A stretch of 64,000 nucleotides of DNA from Rhizophagus clarus. Lineage: Eukaryota; Glomeromycota; Glomeromycetes; Glomerales; Glomeraceae. Below the pieces are notes generated by a model, which made no database searches, was not told the origin of the DNA, and was given only the letters and a program-made list of their open reading frames with translations. A program made the translations under genes and the position numbers. The DNA is taken from the NCBI GenBank assembly GCA_015698045.1, contig BLAL01000276.1, positions 186,001-250,000 on the forward strand, given 5' to 3'. Positions 1 through 11,203 of the stretch are shown one piece after another. Position 1 is the stretch's first letter. Every line of letters starts with the position of its first letter.

Positions 1-790
1 CTTGCAGACTCCAAAATTTCCATCAAATCTCTTTACAACACTACTATTTGAAATATATTAGACCTGTTTTAATTCACATAAATTAATTTCTATTTCACGT
101 GATCTGAACAATAAAGGATTGCCTAATAGTAATAAATTTGATAATTAATTTGTGATATAGCAAATTTATACACCTTAGGAACTCCAAAGACTCATATATC
201 ATTGTTTTTTAATCTCATTGTAAAGATGTAATTGTCTTTATTAGAATATGAAATCATAAAAAGCTAAATTTAATAGCACCTATTTGGAAAAATCGAAATT
301 GAGATAAGTAAATCGACTATAAATTAGTAAAAAAAAAAATAAAATAAAATAAAAATGGGGTTTTATCCTTCTTGCGCTTTTAAAAAAAAAATAAAATGTA
401 ATTGAAAAATACGAATTTATAGTATTCAGTCTTAACAGAGTATCATAACATAAAATTATTTTAACCACGATATTAAACTATTTCCAGTTTAACGTGACAT
501 GTAGCAAGTCCTTCAGCCTTTTTTTCAACTATTTTCTCTGTATAATTATATTTACTACATGATATTTTAGTAAATGATAAAATATCATTATTTATGGCTT
601 AATAAAAAATATCAGCACGATGAAAAAAGCATGATCCTATTTGGCTGTAGGATAACATTATCTAAGCCATTACTATTACTTTTATAATTATTTTTACTAA
701 CTGCCCCATTATGTAATTTAAACCTTTTTCTTTATTAATTTTATTTACATAATATCAACAAATAATAATGGAAGTTTTCTACTAATTAAA
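1..790. other. AT-rich intergenic DNA, no gene seen
   Basis: Very AT-rich, with A and T runs near 330-390. The only open frame (about 60 codons, minus strand) is low-complexity Phe/Ile/Leu and looks spurious. A CACGTG palindrome near 98 is the only site that stands out. Confidence 0.6.
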
Positions 791-793
791 TAT

Positions 794-1440
794 CCCTATA
801 AAAAATAAATGTCCGGAAAATGTTATCAAAAATGTCTGGAAAATTCCAAAATAAATCTGATGTGTCCGGAAAATGTCCACTTTTTTGGTACATGTCTGAC
901 ACACTTCTGATACTTAAAATTTTGACATGTCCTAAATTTGTCCAGAATTTGTCCAGTATTTGTTTGGTATAAAATTTTGGACAAATTCTGGACAGTTAAA
1001 CCTGGACAAATTCTGGACATAGTAAAAAACCAGATAGACAAATTCCGGACATAAAAAAGTTCAGGACAAATTCTGGATACTATTTCCAAAAAAGGATAAA
1101 TTAATTTTGTAAAAAAATGCAAAAAGCACAAAACTGACATTCAAACCCTTTTCTGTCGTACTAATTAAAATTGCAGAGCAGGCAAAAATACTATATATCT
1201 ATGATATAAAAATTTTGGGTTAAGGAATAATGATGATCATCTATCCATTGATCATCTTTTGTGGCAAATTTTACGAAAATACATTTCCGGACAATTTCTG
1301 GACAATTTCCTAATATCCCGAAAATGCAGTGTTTTCGGAACAGTTTCCGGATACACAGTGTCCAGAATTTCCGGACAATATTTTAGATAATCTTTCCGGA
1401 CATTTTCCGGACATTTTCCGGACACTTATTTTTTATAGGG
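794..1440. mobile_element. Miniature inverted-repeat element with CCCTATAAAAAATAA ends and TAT target duplication
   Basis: The left end reads CCCTATAAAAAATAAATGTC and the right end is its near-perfect reverse complement, followed by TAT, which also precedes the left end (791-793 and 1441-1443). The interior is mostly variants of TCCGGAAAATG and TCCAGAATTTG in both orientations, so the single strand would fold extensively. The 104-codon minus-strand frame across it is just the translated repeat and is not a gene. No transposase is present, so the element is non-autonomous. A 3-bp target duplication fits PIF/Harbinger-type elements, but the superfamily is an inference. The element at 8949-9183 has the same ends and TAT duplication with a different interior. 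Confidence 0.8.
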
Positions 1441-1515
1441 TATTACATTCTATTTAATAATATCAAATGATCTTACAATGACTGAGTTAAAAGAAAATAT
1501 AATATTGATACATTA

Positions 1516-4500
1516 CTAAACTGCTTCGTTTAAATGTTCTCCTGTAACTTCACATTTGATAATGTTATTTTGTGCGATAATATGTCCTTTATCAGCTGCG
1601 ATCTTATATAATTCAAACGCTTTTGCTTTATTAACCTCAGTTCCAATCCCAAAATCATAACAACATCCAAGATCATATTGAGCATTTAAATTATCCTTTT
1701 CAGCAGTTATCTTATATAATTCAAACGCTTTTACTTTATTAACTTCAGTTCCAATACCAAATTCATAACAATATCCAAGTAGATATTGAGCACTTAAATA
1801 CCCTTGGTTTGCTGATTTGTTATAATATTCAAAAGCCTTAATATAATCTTTTACAAGTTCTTCTTCACTATAAATTTTACCTAAATTATATTGTGCCACC
1901 TTATCTCCATTTTCTGCTATTTTATTATACCAGTAAATAGCTTTGTATAAATTCTTTTCTGTACCTTCACCACATTTATATAAATATCCAAGATTATTTT
2001 GAGCAAGAATATGTCCTTTTTCAGCTGCTATTTTATATAATTCAAATGCTTTTGATTTATTAATTTCAGTTCCAATCCCATAATAATAACAATATCCAAG
2101 TTGAACTTGTGCATTTAAATATCCTTGATTAGCTGATCTGGTATACCATTCAAAAGTCTCAACTTCATTATTGTTAGTGTAAAATCTGTAGCAATTAGCT
2201 AAATTATATTGTGCCACTTTATTTCCACTTTTTGCTGCTTTATTATACCAGTAAATAGCTTTGTTTTGATTTTTTTCTGTACTTTTATCACACTCATACA
2301 AATTCCCAAGATGATTTTGTGCAATAATATGTCCACTTTCAGCTGCTATTTCATATAATTCAAATGCTTTTGGCTTATTAATTTCAGTTCCAATTCCTTT
2401 TTCATAACAATAACCAAGTTGATATTGAGCATTTAGATACCCTTGATCTGCTGATTTTTTAAAATATTCAAAAGACTTAATTTCATCTTTTTTGGTAACT
2501 TTATCAGTTTGATATAAAATTCCAAGATTATATTGTGCTAACTTATTGCCACCTTTTGCTGCCTTACTATACCAGTAAATAGCTTTATCTAAATCCTTTT
2601 TTGTACCTACACCATTTCTATACATAAATCCAAGATTATTTTGAGCAGGAATATGTCCCTTTTCAGCTGCCATTTTATATAATTCAAATGCTTTTGATTC
2701 ATTAATTTCAGATCCAATTCCTATATCGTAACAATATCCAAGTTGAAATTGAGCTTCCAAATATCCTTGATCAGCTGCTATTTTATATAATTCAAATGCT
2801 TTTGATTCATTAATTTCAGATCCAATTCCTGTATCATAACAATATCCAAGTTGAAATTGAGCTTCCAAATATCCTTGATCAGCTGATTTTAAATATAAGT
2901 TGAGAGCTTTTCTTTTATTTTTAATTACACCTTTACCATTTACATAACAATGACCCAAATCATATTGTGCAAATTTATTTCCGTTTTCCGCTACTTTTTG
3001 TAGATAATCAAATGTTTTTTTATAATTATTTTTTCTAATTCCGATATGTCTTAATCCTTCAAAATAGATAATTTTAGGAATTTTAATTTTTATACTTTTG
3101 TCTTTTTTGTTAATTTTAATCTTTTTATTATTATTTTGTTCGAGGACGTATTTTGCAATAATATTTCCATTATTAGCCGCCCTTTCATACCAACAAAAAG
3201 CTTTAACTTGATCAATATTTGTGCCAATTCCGTAATAAAAACAATTTCCGAGCTGATGTTGAGCATCTGCTATTTCTTTTTCTGCTAATATTTTATAATA
3301 TTTAAATGCTTTCATTTCATTTCTTTCTATTCCTTTTCCTAATCTATAACAATTAGCAAGATAGAGTTTTGCAGTTGTATTTCCATTTTTGGCTGCTTTT
3401 TGATACCATTCAAAATATTTATTTTCATTATTATCAGTTCCGATTTTGAATTCGTAGCAATACCCTAGATAAAATTGTCCAATAATACTATTATTTTTCG
3501 CAGCTTTTTGATACCAATCGAATGCTAAAGTTTTATTTTCTTTGGTTCCATATCCATCATCATAACATTTAGCAAGATAAACTTGTGCTATTGAGTAGTC
3601 ATTTTCAGCTGCTTTTGAAAATAATTCATATGCTTTATCATCATTTTCTTCAAATACAATATCATAATAATAAAATAGTCCAAAAAGCCACATATATTTT
3701 GGTATATCTTGATTTTCTGTAAGCAAATTTATAAAATTGTTTGTAATTTTATTAAATTGTAAAACTTTTCGATCAATTAATTGTTGGACCTGATCAAAAG
3801 TAGTACCTTCATCATGTTTTTTAATAATATCATCAATTAAATCATTAATATCTTTAAATATTGAATCAAATGAATCCTTTGATAAATTTGTCCGAATCGA
3901 TATACTCGATTGATTAATAGAATCTTGTACTTGTAAATTACTCATATCATTTATTATATTATTTATATCCAAGTCGTAATTTATATCTAAAGATTGTTGT
4001 AGTTCTTCTCTTTCTTCAGTATCACTATTACTATTACTTCCCTCAGTTATATAACACTGATTAGGAAAAATCATCATTTTAAGAGTTGAAACGACATCTT
4101 GTGTATTTGGACGTTTATTTGGCTCGAATTCCCAACATGCTAGTTAATATAGATAAAATTGTTAATTTCTTAAAATTCATTAGTGTGTTATTAGGACTAT
4201 GAATTGTTGTATTACCTGTATATATGTTACTATATCCAGTAGGAGTACTATAAATAATTCCTTCTCGTTTACCATTTACTATTAACAAGGATAAATTTAC
4301 GTCATAATTATAATCAGAAAATGGTTGATGACCACTTGAAATTTGCCACATTAAAACTCCCACGCTATATACGTCAGATTTTTTGTTTAATTTGTAATTT
4401 TGATCATTTAATTTTTTTGGATCAATAAAAGGTATAATGCCAAATATTTTTGATGAATTACTAGAAGCTCTAATTTTTCTTGATAATCCGAAGTCCGCTA

Positions 4501-5248
4501 ACTTTATCTTTTTCTGATGCACAAGTACGTTTTCTGAATGCTATGATACACAAGGAAATTTATTTCATATTTTAATAAAAAGAGCGTTAACGACCGAAAT
4601 TAAAAAGTTAATAATTACCAAGTCGCGGTGAATAATACCACATTCATGCAAAAATGCTACTGCACTAGTTAATTGAAATGATAATTGATATTTATCGTTC
4701 CAATCAAGTTCAATAAAATGCTTACTTAAATAATATTTTAATGTACCGCTGTCAGCATATTCCAAAACTAATGAATATTCTTTTTCTAAATAAGAAATAA
4801 GTAATTAGACGAATATGTCAAATACGTAATACTAGCTAATATGCTAATATTTACCTGGCTCCGTCGTTGTGATACCATAAAATCGTAATATATTGTCATG
4901 AAAGATCAATTCCTTTTGTAATTTGATCTGTAAAATATAAAGTAAATTTAAGTACAATTATTATCACTTAAGATTGCACTTTTTTGAAATATATACCTCA
5001 TTGACAACCTCTTTAAGTGTTATTTTATCATTCTTAAAAGTTTTTATAGCGAAAAAACCATCTATACTTTTCCAATTAGCACGAAAGACGCTTCCGAATG
5101 AACCACTTCCTATCAGTTTTAAATTTTTAAATTCTGAGTAATTGTAACAATTGATGTATTCATTGATAATTGATTTCTCTAACCAATCAATATAAATATT
5201 TTTTTTTTTAAAATCGGATTCTTTCGTCTCCTTTGACATTCTTAGCAA
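1516..5248 (-). CDS. Protein kinase fused to Sel1-like repeats (five exons)
   Basis: A kinase-SLR fusion, probably a signalling protein whose Sel1 solenoid binds partners. Exons on the minus strand, inferred from GT-AG sites and from the two paralogues, are 5248-4997, 4927-4855, 4785-4619, 4540-4216 and 4139-1516, giving about 1146 residues. The ATG at 5239 matches the paralogues better than the one at 5248. Kinase features seen are the glycine loop GSGSFGSV, the lysine in FAIKTF, HRDL followed by HSEN, and DFGLS; the usual APE motif reads DPK. After the kinase comes a linker rich in Asn, Asp and Ser, then about 18 SLRs of 36 residues. Unlike the other four SLR genes it does not end in the shared ENLDILLK tail. 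The family is typical of Rhizophagus; its substrate is unknown. Confidence 0.88.
2673..2888 (-). repeat. Recent 108-bp tandem duplication inside the SLR array
   Basis: Two adjacent 108-bp units (2673-2780 and 2781-2888) each encode one 36-residue SLR. By eye they differ at two positions, both inside the codons around Tyr-Asp-Thr/Ile-Gly. Neighbouring SLRs are far more diverged, so this pair is young. Confidence 0.85.
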
Positions 5249-5445
5249 TAATTTGGCTTATTAAATTTAAAGAAGTTCGTTAAAAGTTGAAACATATATG
5301 TACTAAGTATTTGTGCACATACTGCATTTATGTTTGTGTACACGTGTCACAATGTGTCACACTTGTTTGTGGTAACACTACTACAATATTACTAAAATGA
5401 TTTGAAACTTGTATATTAATTGTAACATATGCCGTACCAGCAGCC

Positions 5446-5525
5446 GCATGTAGAGCTTTCCTTGAACGGATAAAATCCTAGGATTACCCGGATTATCCTA
5501 TTATCCGGATTATCCGTTATCCTAT
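5446..5525 (+). repeat. Solo end of an ATCCGG-rich inverted-repeat element
   Basis: The segment begins GTAGAGCTTTCCTTGAACGG and continues with overlapping ATCCGGATTATCC units. It matches, in reverse complement, the right end of the element at 61707-62790, including TAGAGC-CTTCCTTGAACGGAT. No second end is visible nearby, so this is a fragment or a diverged copy. Confidence 0.65.
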
Positions 5526-5549
5526 TTTCACCCCATCCGTCCGATCAAC

Positions 5550-5600
5550 AAAGGATCTAACCTTACACTTTGTGTCTCAAGTCAATAGGTTAGATCCTTT
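5550..5600. repeat. Perfect 13-bp inverted repeat (hairpin)
   Basis: AAAGGATCTAACC at 5550-5562 is exactly reverse-complemented at 5588-5600, with a 25-base loop. It lies between the ATCCGG fragment and the following short tandem repeat, so it may be part of a decayed transposon. Confidence 0.6.
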
Positions 5601-5683
5601 CATAGTGAACTATGGTTCACATCTAATGTCCGCATAATAGATGGATGAAGCACATCCATTCAATATCGTCACATAATTTTGCG

Positions 5684-5845
5684 GACAATTTTGACCGCAT
5701 TTGCTTAGTGTGGACAAAACATTTTCATCAAAAGTGGACAACTTTGTCCGAATTTTTGCTTGGATACGGACAAGAAAGTCCACAAGAGTGGACAATTTTG
5801 TCTGAATTTCGCTTGGGTGCAAACAAAGCATGTCCACTAAAACTG
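5684..5845. repeat. Short tandem repeat, about three diverged units of about 53 bp
   Basis: Units contain variants of GTGGACAATTTTGTC and GAATTTCGCTTGG. Open frames on both strands here are translations of the repeat. The rest of 5846-6111 is AT-rich with no recognisable feature, apart from two GGATATTATTA-like motifs. Confidence 0.5.
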
Positions 5846-6111
5846 AAATTTCAGTTTGTGCATCAGATCATAGTATATAAACTATCCACATGTATTGTTC
5901 AAAGGGCAAAAGTAAGGACATTATTGTTAATGGATCTCACTATGAAGGATATTATTATCTTCACATTATTAGGATCATGATGGTTCTCATCATAGAGGAT
6001 ATTATCAACCTCACAAATAATTTTAAATATATTACACATGGTTTTACAAAAACCAAATTGTAGAACTTCTAAACTTCTTCAAAATAATATATATTTAGAT
6101 AATATCTACAT

Positions 6112-6965
6112 CCTATAAATTAAGATTTAAGCATTTTAACCTTTCTGAAAAACTTTACTTAAGTGTAAAAGGCAATTTCATTTAGCTAAAGTGATTAAAT
6201 TATGCTCTGAAATTGGTAAACAGAAAAATAAAAAAATAATAATGACAAAAAAAAAAAAATAAGTAGAAACAAAAAATAATAAAAAAAAAAAAATAACAAA
6301 AAATTATAGTTTTTAAAATAAAGATGGAAGAGGAGAAAAATAAAAAATATGAAATTTTGCATTATATACAGTAAATGATTTGCGTGGTTATGTTAATCAC
6401 TTATAAACTTAAAATTTACATAATCATCCGACAATTTTCTTAAAAAAATAATAATCATTTTTTCTCACTCCTATCATGTTTAATTTTTCATATTTTTTAT
6501 TCCTTTCCAACCTTTTATTTTAAAAATTTTATTTCCTTTATTTTTAACAATTTTTTTTTTATTTTTATTTTATTTCATTTTTATTGTTATATTTTGGTTT
6601 TATTTATTTTTTTTTTATTGTTATTTTTTTTTTTTTGGTTTTTTTATTTTATTTTTGTTTTTTTTTTTTTTATTTTTTTGTTTATTTTCTTTGTTTTTTT
6701 TTTGTTTATTTTTGTTTGTTTATTTTTTTGTCATTTTTTTTTTTTTTGTTTTTAATATTTTACATATTTTTATTTTTAACATGAAAGACTGAAAAACATA
6801 TTTTTATCCATATTTATAGAAAAAATCATGATTTATTTTACTTATTTTTTTGTTTAACAATTTCAGAGTGTAATTTCATTACTTTAATCAAGTAAAATTA
6901 CCCTTTCACACATAAGTAAAGTTGTTTAACAAGGTTAAAACCACTTAAATCTCAATTTTTATAGG
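6112..6965. mobile_element. Non-autonomous element with long (about 100 bp) inverted repeats
   Basis: The left arm (6112-6214, starting CCTATAAATTAAGATTTAAG) is matched in reverse complement by 6860-6965, ending ...TTTTTATAGG. Shared landmarks are the motifs CTTTACTTA-GTG and CTCTGAAATT. The interior is A-rich on the left (6230-6310) and T-rich on the right (6540-6780), extending the hairpin potential. The Phe-rich frame at 6584-6784 is simply the T-rich tract. The terminal CCTATAAA resembles the CCCTATR ends at 794 and 8949, but no clear target duplication is seen. Confidence 0.7.
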
Positions 6966-7059
6966 TGTGATAAGTATGTACAGTACTATAGTGGTAGGAA
7001 AATGTGTTTTTTATAATAATAATACTAATTCCTGATTTTTTTTCTATTTCAAACCAACT

Positions 7060-7165
7060 TCAAAGTGTAATTTTACCATTTTATTAGTCAATGAAATCAT
7101 CTTTTATACTGAAGTAAAGTTATTTAATGTATAAAAACTACTTAAATATTAATTTAAAGAAGTTA
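7060..7165 (+). repeat. Extra diverged copy of the 6860-6965 element end
   Basis: It follows the same order of motifs as the right arm of the preceding element (CAAAGTGTAATTTTACC, then AAGTAAAGTTATTTAA, then ACTACTTAAATATT). Only this end is present, probably from an older insertion or internal duplication. The surrounding 6966-7420 shows nothing else. Confidence 0.55.
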
Positions 7166-8948
7166 AGTTTTACAATTTGATTTTTCATAAAACCATATTT
7201 AATTTTAAAATATTATAGTTAAAATTTTTTTTATTTGTATATAAAAAAAATAATACTGAATATTAATGATGCTAAAAAATGTCATTATGGAGGGCACTAT
7301 TGTCTTACAGTATTCGAGGTCATTTGCACACGATCACGTGATATTTTCCACAATAAATTCATCATCTGGTTAGGTCATTTTAAGGGAAAACTCTTTTTGG
7401 GACATTTTATTACCCCTCCGTTCGTGAAGTTTTTTTTTTATTTCTTTATTATGAACGTCAAAGACTATACAAATCAATTATGTAGGTCTTCAACATAGAC
7501 GTTTAAAATAAACATCTATACATATAAATCACTATATTTCAAAGTGAAACCTATCTAAAAACTATCTGAAAAAACTAGTCTATTGCTATACTAACTAAGT
7601 TAACTGACAATAAAATCTAAATACGAATTAAACATCACGAACATAAATAAATACATCGAAATAAAACTATTCTAAGTCCTTAAATAAAGTGTCATCAGTA
7701 TACTCCGATCGCGTGTCGCTTGCAATTTTAGCGCCAAATTTAGATTTGTATAACGAATCTCCTTTATCAACGACCTGTTTATTATTTCCATTTATTTTTT
7801 ACAAGACTGGCAGTGGATCCATTCGAGACGAGCAATCTTCATTGATCTTGACGTATTCTTTCTCAAGTCCACGGAGGTACTCACGTGTCTTCTCGTCTTT
7901 GTCTTCTTCTTCTTGCATCCTCATCCATTCTTCTATCGTAATTCCAAATGTTTGACGTCCCGATTCCGAGATATTTGATTTGTTAAGCTTCTCCATTCCG
8001 GTGTCCTTTAAACGAGTGTCTGATTTCATGGCCGGTGCTGAAGAAAAACCCATATCTTCTTTGCGTATCCTTGGCCCTGTGAAATCCGGATCTTCAAGGC
8101 TTTCCTCGACAGTCCGATCCATTAAGTATTCATTAAAAAAATCAGCAAGCAGATATGTTCTTCCTTTAAAGTAACTTCACGGCAAATAACAGATGATACT
8201 TTTTCGAATCGACCACAATCGATCAACCGAATTCAAATTTTGTTGTTTGCTGGAAAATTCCCTGAAAAGAGAGGGTCTAGCTACTGCTTTGATATCCTGA
8301 ACTGACATTTCACCCGGAAACATTCTCACTATACATCTATGTTTTCCATTGTCAAGTAACACCGAGGAACAGGCATGACCTAAACTGCGTTCATCTTTGG
8401 GCGATAGCCTAACTATGCAATGTACGGTTTTGCATCTTCTATTTCTTTTAACCGACAACTTTTCTATATATCCAAATTGTTTCATTATCAGTTGGCCGAT
8501 CTCCTCGTCCGGGATCCGACGCGTCATCTCGTACAGTATTAGATCACGAGATGGATATGAGTTATAATTATGATCGGCATCAGTCTTGTTTATTTCGTTG
8601 GTTACCGGAACTATCACATGACCTCGTTTTTGGCGTTTGATCCGCTTGTCCTTTTTTTGTGATCGGTAACGATAATCTTTCCTTGATCTAATGATTTCTT
8701 TATCTTAACATTCTGCATTTTTTCTAAATTTAGATTGTGCCTCTTTGATCCTTGTTAATCTTTCTATTTTCTCATTTTTCTGTAAAATTATTCGTTCCTT
8801 AGCATCCTTTTTCGTCAATCTTGACGTAATATCACCGGAGCTTTGCTGTGCCTCTTTCAGCCAGGAACGAAGTTTCTCACTATGTTTCCCAAGGCGAATA
8901 ATATCCGTTCTGTATATGTCGCTAGCCGTTATTTCTATACTTTTGTAT

Positions 8949-9183
8949 CCCTATGAAAAAAAAATATACTTAAAACATACTTATGCACTTTTAAAATATA
9001 CTTAAAATATACTTAATATACTTAAAATGTACTTAAAATTTTTAAAATGTACTTAAATTATACCTAAAATTGCAATTTTAAGTACATTTTAAAAATTTTA
9101 AGTGTATTTTAAGTACATTTTAAGCGTATTTTAAGATTTGAGTATATTTTTAGTATATTTTAGAGAAATTTTTTTTCATAGGG
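8949..9183. mobile_element. 235-bp miniature element (CCCTATG ends, TAT duplication) inserted in the retroposon ORF
   Basis: The ends are CCCTATGAAAAAAAA and its reverse complement, each flanked by TAT (8946-8948 and 9184-9186). The interior is a near-palindrome built from ACTTAAAATGT units. Removing the element and one TAT restores a minus-strand frame (E-V-I-Y-K-S-I-E) that aligns with the uninterrupted copy 2 (E-F-I-Y-R-S-I-E), so both boundaries and the 3-bp duplication are confirmed by a paralogous empty site. Confidence 0.85.
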
Positions 9184-9269
9184 TATATTACCTCTATTAT
9201 GGCACTTTCTAGGCTGTTATCTTTCCTAAGTGTGTAAAGAACTCTAGTTCCTCTTCTCTCGGGCAGTGT

Positions 9270-9517
9270 TGTACATGAGACATTGTCCGGCGATTTTTTG
9301 TGGACACAGACGTCCAAGAAATCCATGTCTGCGTCCATAGTCCGCGGGCTCTGCGGACACTAACAAGTCGTTAATCAACCTTAAAAATCTTTTGGCTGGA
9401 ATTAACAAGAAGTACGGCTGGCATTAATGCGGACAAAATGTTCCGGACATGAAAATATAGCGGACATGGACCGGACTGTCCGATCCGGGACTGTCCAATG
9501 TCCGTGTCCGTGTTCCA
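9270..9517. mobile_element. GTCC-rich insert in the retroposon ORF (approximate boundaries)
   Basis: Relative to copy 2, the frame is interrupted between FGHPKAVLLW and VLYTLRKDNS. The inserted DNA is rich in TGTCCG and GGACAT motifs in both orientations. It resembles the repeat-filled interior at 794-1440 but lacks the CCCTAT ends, so the family is undetermined and the boundaries are within about 15 bp. Confidence 0.5.
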
Positions 9518-9788
9518 TAACAATACTGCTTTCGGGTGTCCAAACGTTTTATCAACTCGCTCAAAAAATTTTCTTGTCGATAAGTGTCCAATATTTCTGA
9601 AGTTTCTCCATAAAGTTCGTTCAACTTTCATCTTTAAAGTATCTTTAAACTCTTTTCCTGTGTAAGTCGTCTCCATTTTTTTTTTTATATTATTATTTCA
9701 ACAACTTCAACTGACTTTTTCACGTAAAAACCTTTCAAAAAATTTTGGCCGAGTGAAGGACGTGGAAGAGTTTTTCCTGTTCGTGAAG

Positions 9789-11203
9789 TTTTAGCATATA
9801 AACCAAGAACAAAGTCTACCAATAAACACTCAAGAGTTTTTACAATACCCTTTATTACCCTGTTACCTTTAAACAATTTTTTATTCGCGCCATTTCCATT
9901 TCTTAGTACTTTTTTTACGGTTAAAAATTTAGGAATATTTTATTATTAACTTTCTACATATATACTGTTTTACAGTTAAGAAGAAACCTTTTTTTTCCTT
10001 TTATCCTCTTCATGGGAATCTCAAAAAGCTATGGAGCTGTTTTAACCTAAATGGATAGGCCACATTCTAAAATGGATAGGCCACAATCTTATCGGCTTAG
10101 TCTAGATTATATAGTTAGTCATCGATTTTGAGGAACCTAGTAGATGTGGAATAGTTGTGAAATTGTTTTCTGCAATGGTTACGAGGTGTCCCCTGCAGGA
10201 TAGTTATATAATGATTGCGTGGTGGAGTACTAGCATGTCTCCGTTTAGAGTTGACATGGTGGTTATCGTAGAATTCGAAACCCATGTGATATTCAGCTTG
10301 GTAGCTCAAGGGATGCCGATTTTTTGCTGTCTCTAGTTGTCACTAGTTAAAATCCAACTGGTGACGCAACTGGGGACACCTTTTCATATCTCTTGAGCCG
10401 TTTTATTGCTTTCATATATACTGTCACGAGTGTCTCTAGTGTCTCTAGTTAGAAATCTAGAGGAAAAATCGTATTTTCCTTGCATTGTGATATATTGTCT
10501 CGCTCATGTGTCTACACTTTTTACTTTTTTTCGTCGTAACGTTTTGACTCGAGACCATGAAGTAGAATTTTTCCACATCAGTAACTATCCCAAAAACTCT
10601 TCCGATCGTCTGTTCCTCCAAAATTTTATTGGCCTTGCGCATACAGTTCGATAAGGATGACTCGAGTTGGATCCGCATTGAGCAACACCTTTTACAAAAT
10701 CATTTTTTTTTTTTTTTTACCTCCGTGACCCAAACCGTTTTTGCTGTCTGACACAAGTCTACTGCGAAATTGAGAGGTCCATGATTGAGAGTATAAGACG
10801 TGTTTACTCTTCAAAATTGCTCTAATAAAAAAGTAAGAAAAACTCAATTTTAATATTTAAATATGCATATTTGCAATTTTATTTATAATAAACAAAATAT
10901 TAAATTATGGTACATGTAAATAAACCTGCACACCCATTTTAGTTGATCCGAAGTGATCTCTCCTACTTGTGACGTCATTTTCCGTAATCTCTGACCGTGT
11001 GACTGTGCCCCTGAGTGCCATCAAACAACATCCAAAATTGGATGTATCCGAAATAATCAGTAAATAAATAATCTATTTTTAGTAAACAAAACAAACTTGT
11101 GATTGTACTGCGCAATTATATAACGTACTGTAAATCCATTTAAAAAAAAGAAAAAAATACTTTACTTAATTTCCAACCTCAAAAAAAAAAAAAATAAATA
11201 AAA
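9789..11203. other. Intergenic region and 5' flank of the SLR gene
   Basis: No convincing gene. Around 10330-10470 there are repeated GTCTCTAGT and CACTAGTT motifs. Two short open frames overlap on opposite strands near 10406-10678 without recognisable motifs. The last 50 bp before the ATG at 11204 are A-rich (a 13-A run, then ATAAATAAAA), as at the 17875 gene. Confidence 0.5.

Larger units (their letters stand above)
7799..9676 (-). pseudogene. Broken ORF1-like protein of retroposon copy 1
   Basis: The reading frame starts at 9676 (METTYTGKEFKDTLK), parallel to MVTTSIGKEFRNTLK in copy 2. It is interrupted by the insert near 9270-9517 and by the miniature element at 8949-9183, then resumes with a charged coiled-coil-like stretch. 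The segment at 8617-8177 (IPDEEIGQLIMKQFGYIEKL, later LFREFSSK) is reminiscent of an RRM-like fold, but that is a guess. The final segment (8122-7799) contains FGITIEEWMRM, matched by FGISQEEWTNL in copy 2. There are frameshifts or stops between the segments at about 8120-8177 and 8620-8740. It is probably not translated as a whole. Confidence 0.6.
7430..9778 (-). mobile_element. Poly(A)-ended retroposon encoding an ORF1-like protein (copy 1)
   Basis: On the minus strand the element runs from 9778 to a 3' A-run at 7430-7439 that follows AATAAAG. The 10-bp sequence GTTCGTGAAG flanks both sides (7420-7429 and 9779-9788), as expected for target-primed retroposition. It is homologous to copy 2 at 15094-16832 from the 5' leader (CTCGTAAAAACC and GGCCGAGTGA on the plus strand) to the 3' end (ACATCTATACATATAAATCA). 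No reverse transcriptase is present in either copy, so it looks like a half-LINE that relied on another element. It has been hit by a small inverted-repeat element at 8949-9183 and a GTCC-rich insert near 9270-9517. Confidence 0.72.

Noticed and set aside
826-1140. 104-codon minus-strand frame rich in CPE/CPG motifs
   Set aside because: It translates the TCCGGAAAATG/TCCAGAATT repeat of the miniature element; the periodicity is in the DNA, not a protein.
6584-6784. Phe-rich frame that could look like a membrane protein
   Set aside because: Product of the T-rich interior of the 6112-6965 element.
8745-9005. Plus-strand frame over the retroposon
   Set aside because: Antisense to the ORF1-like protein and runs into the inserted miniature element.
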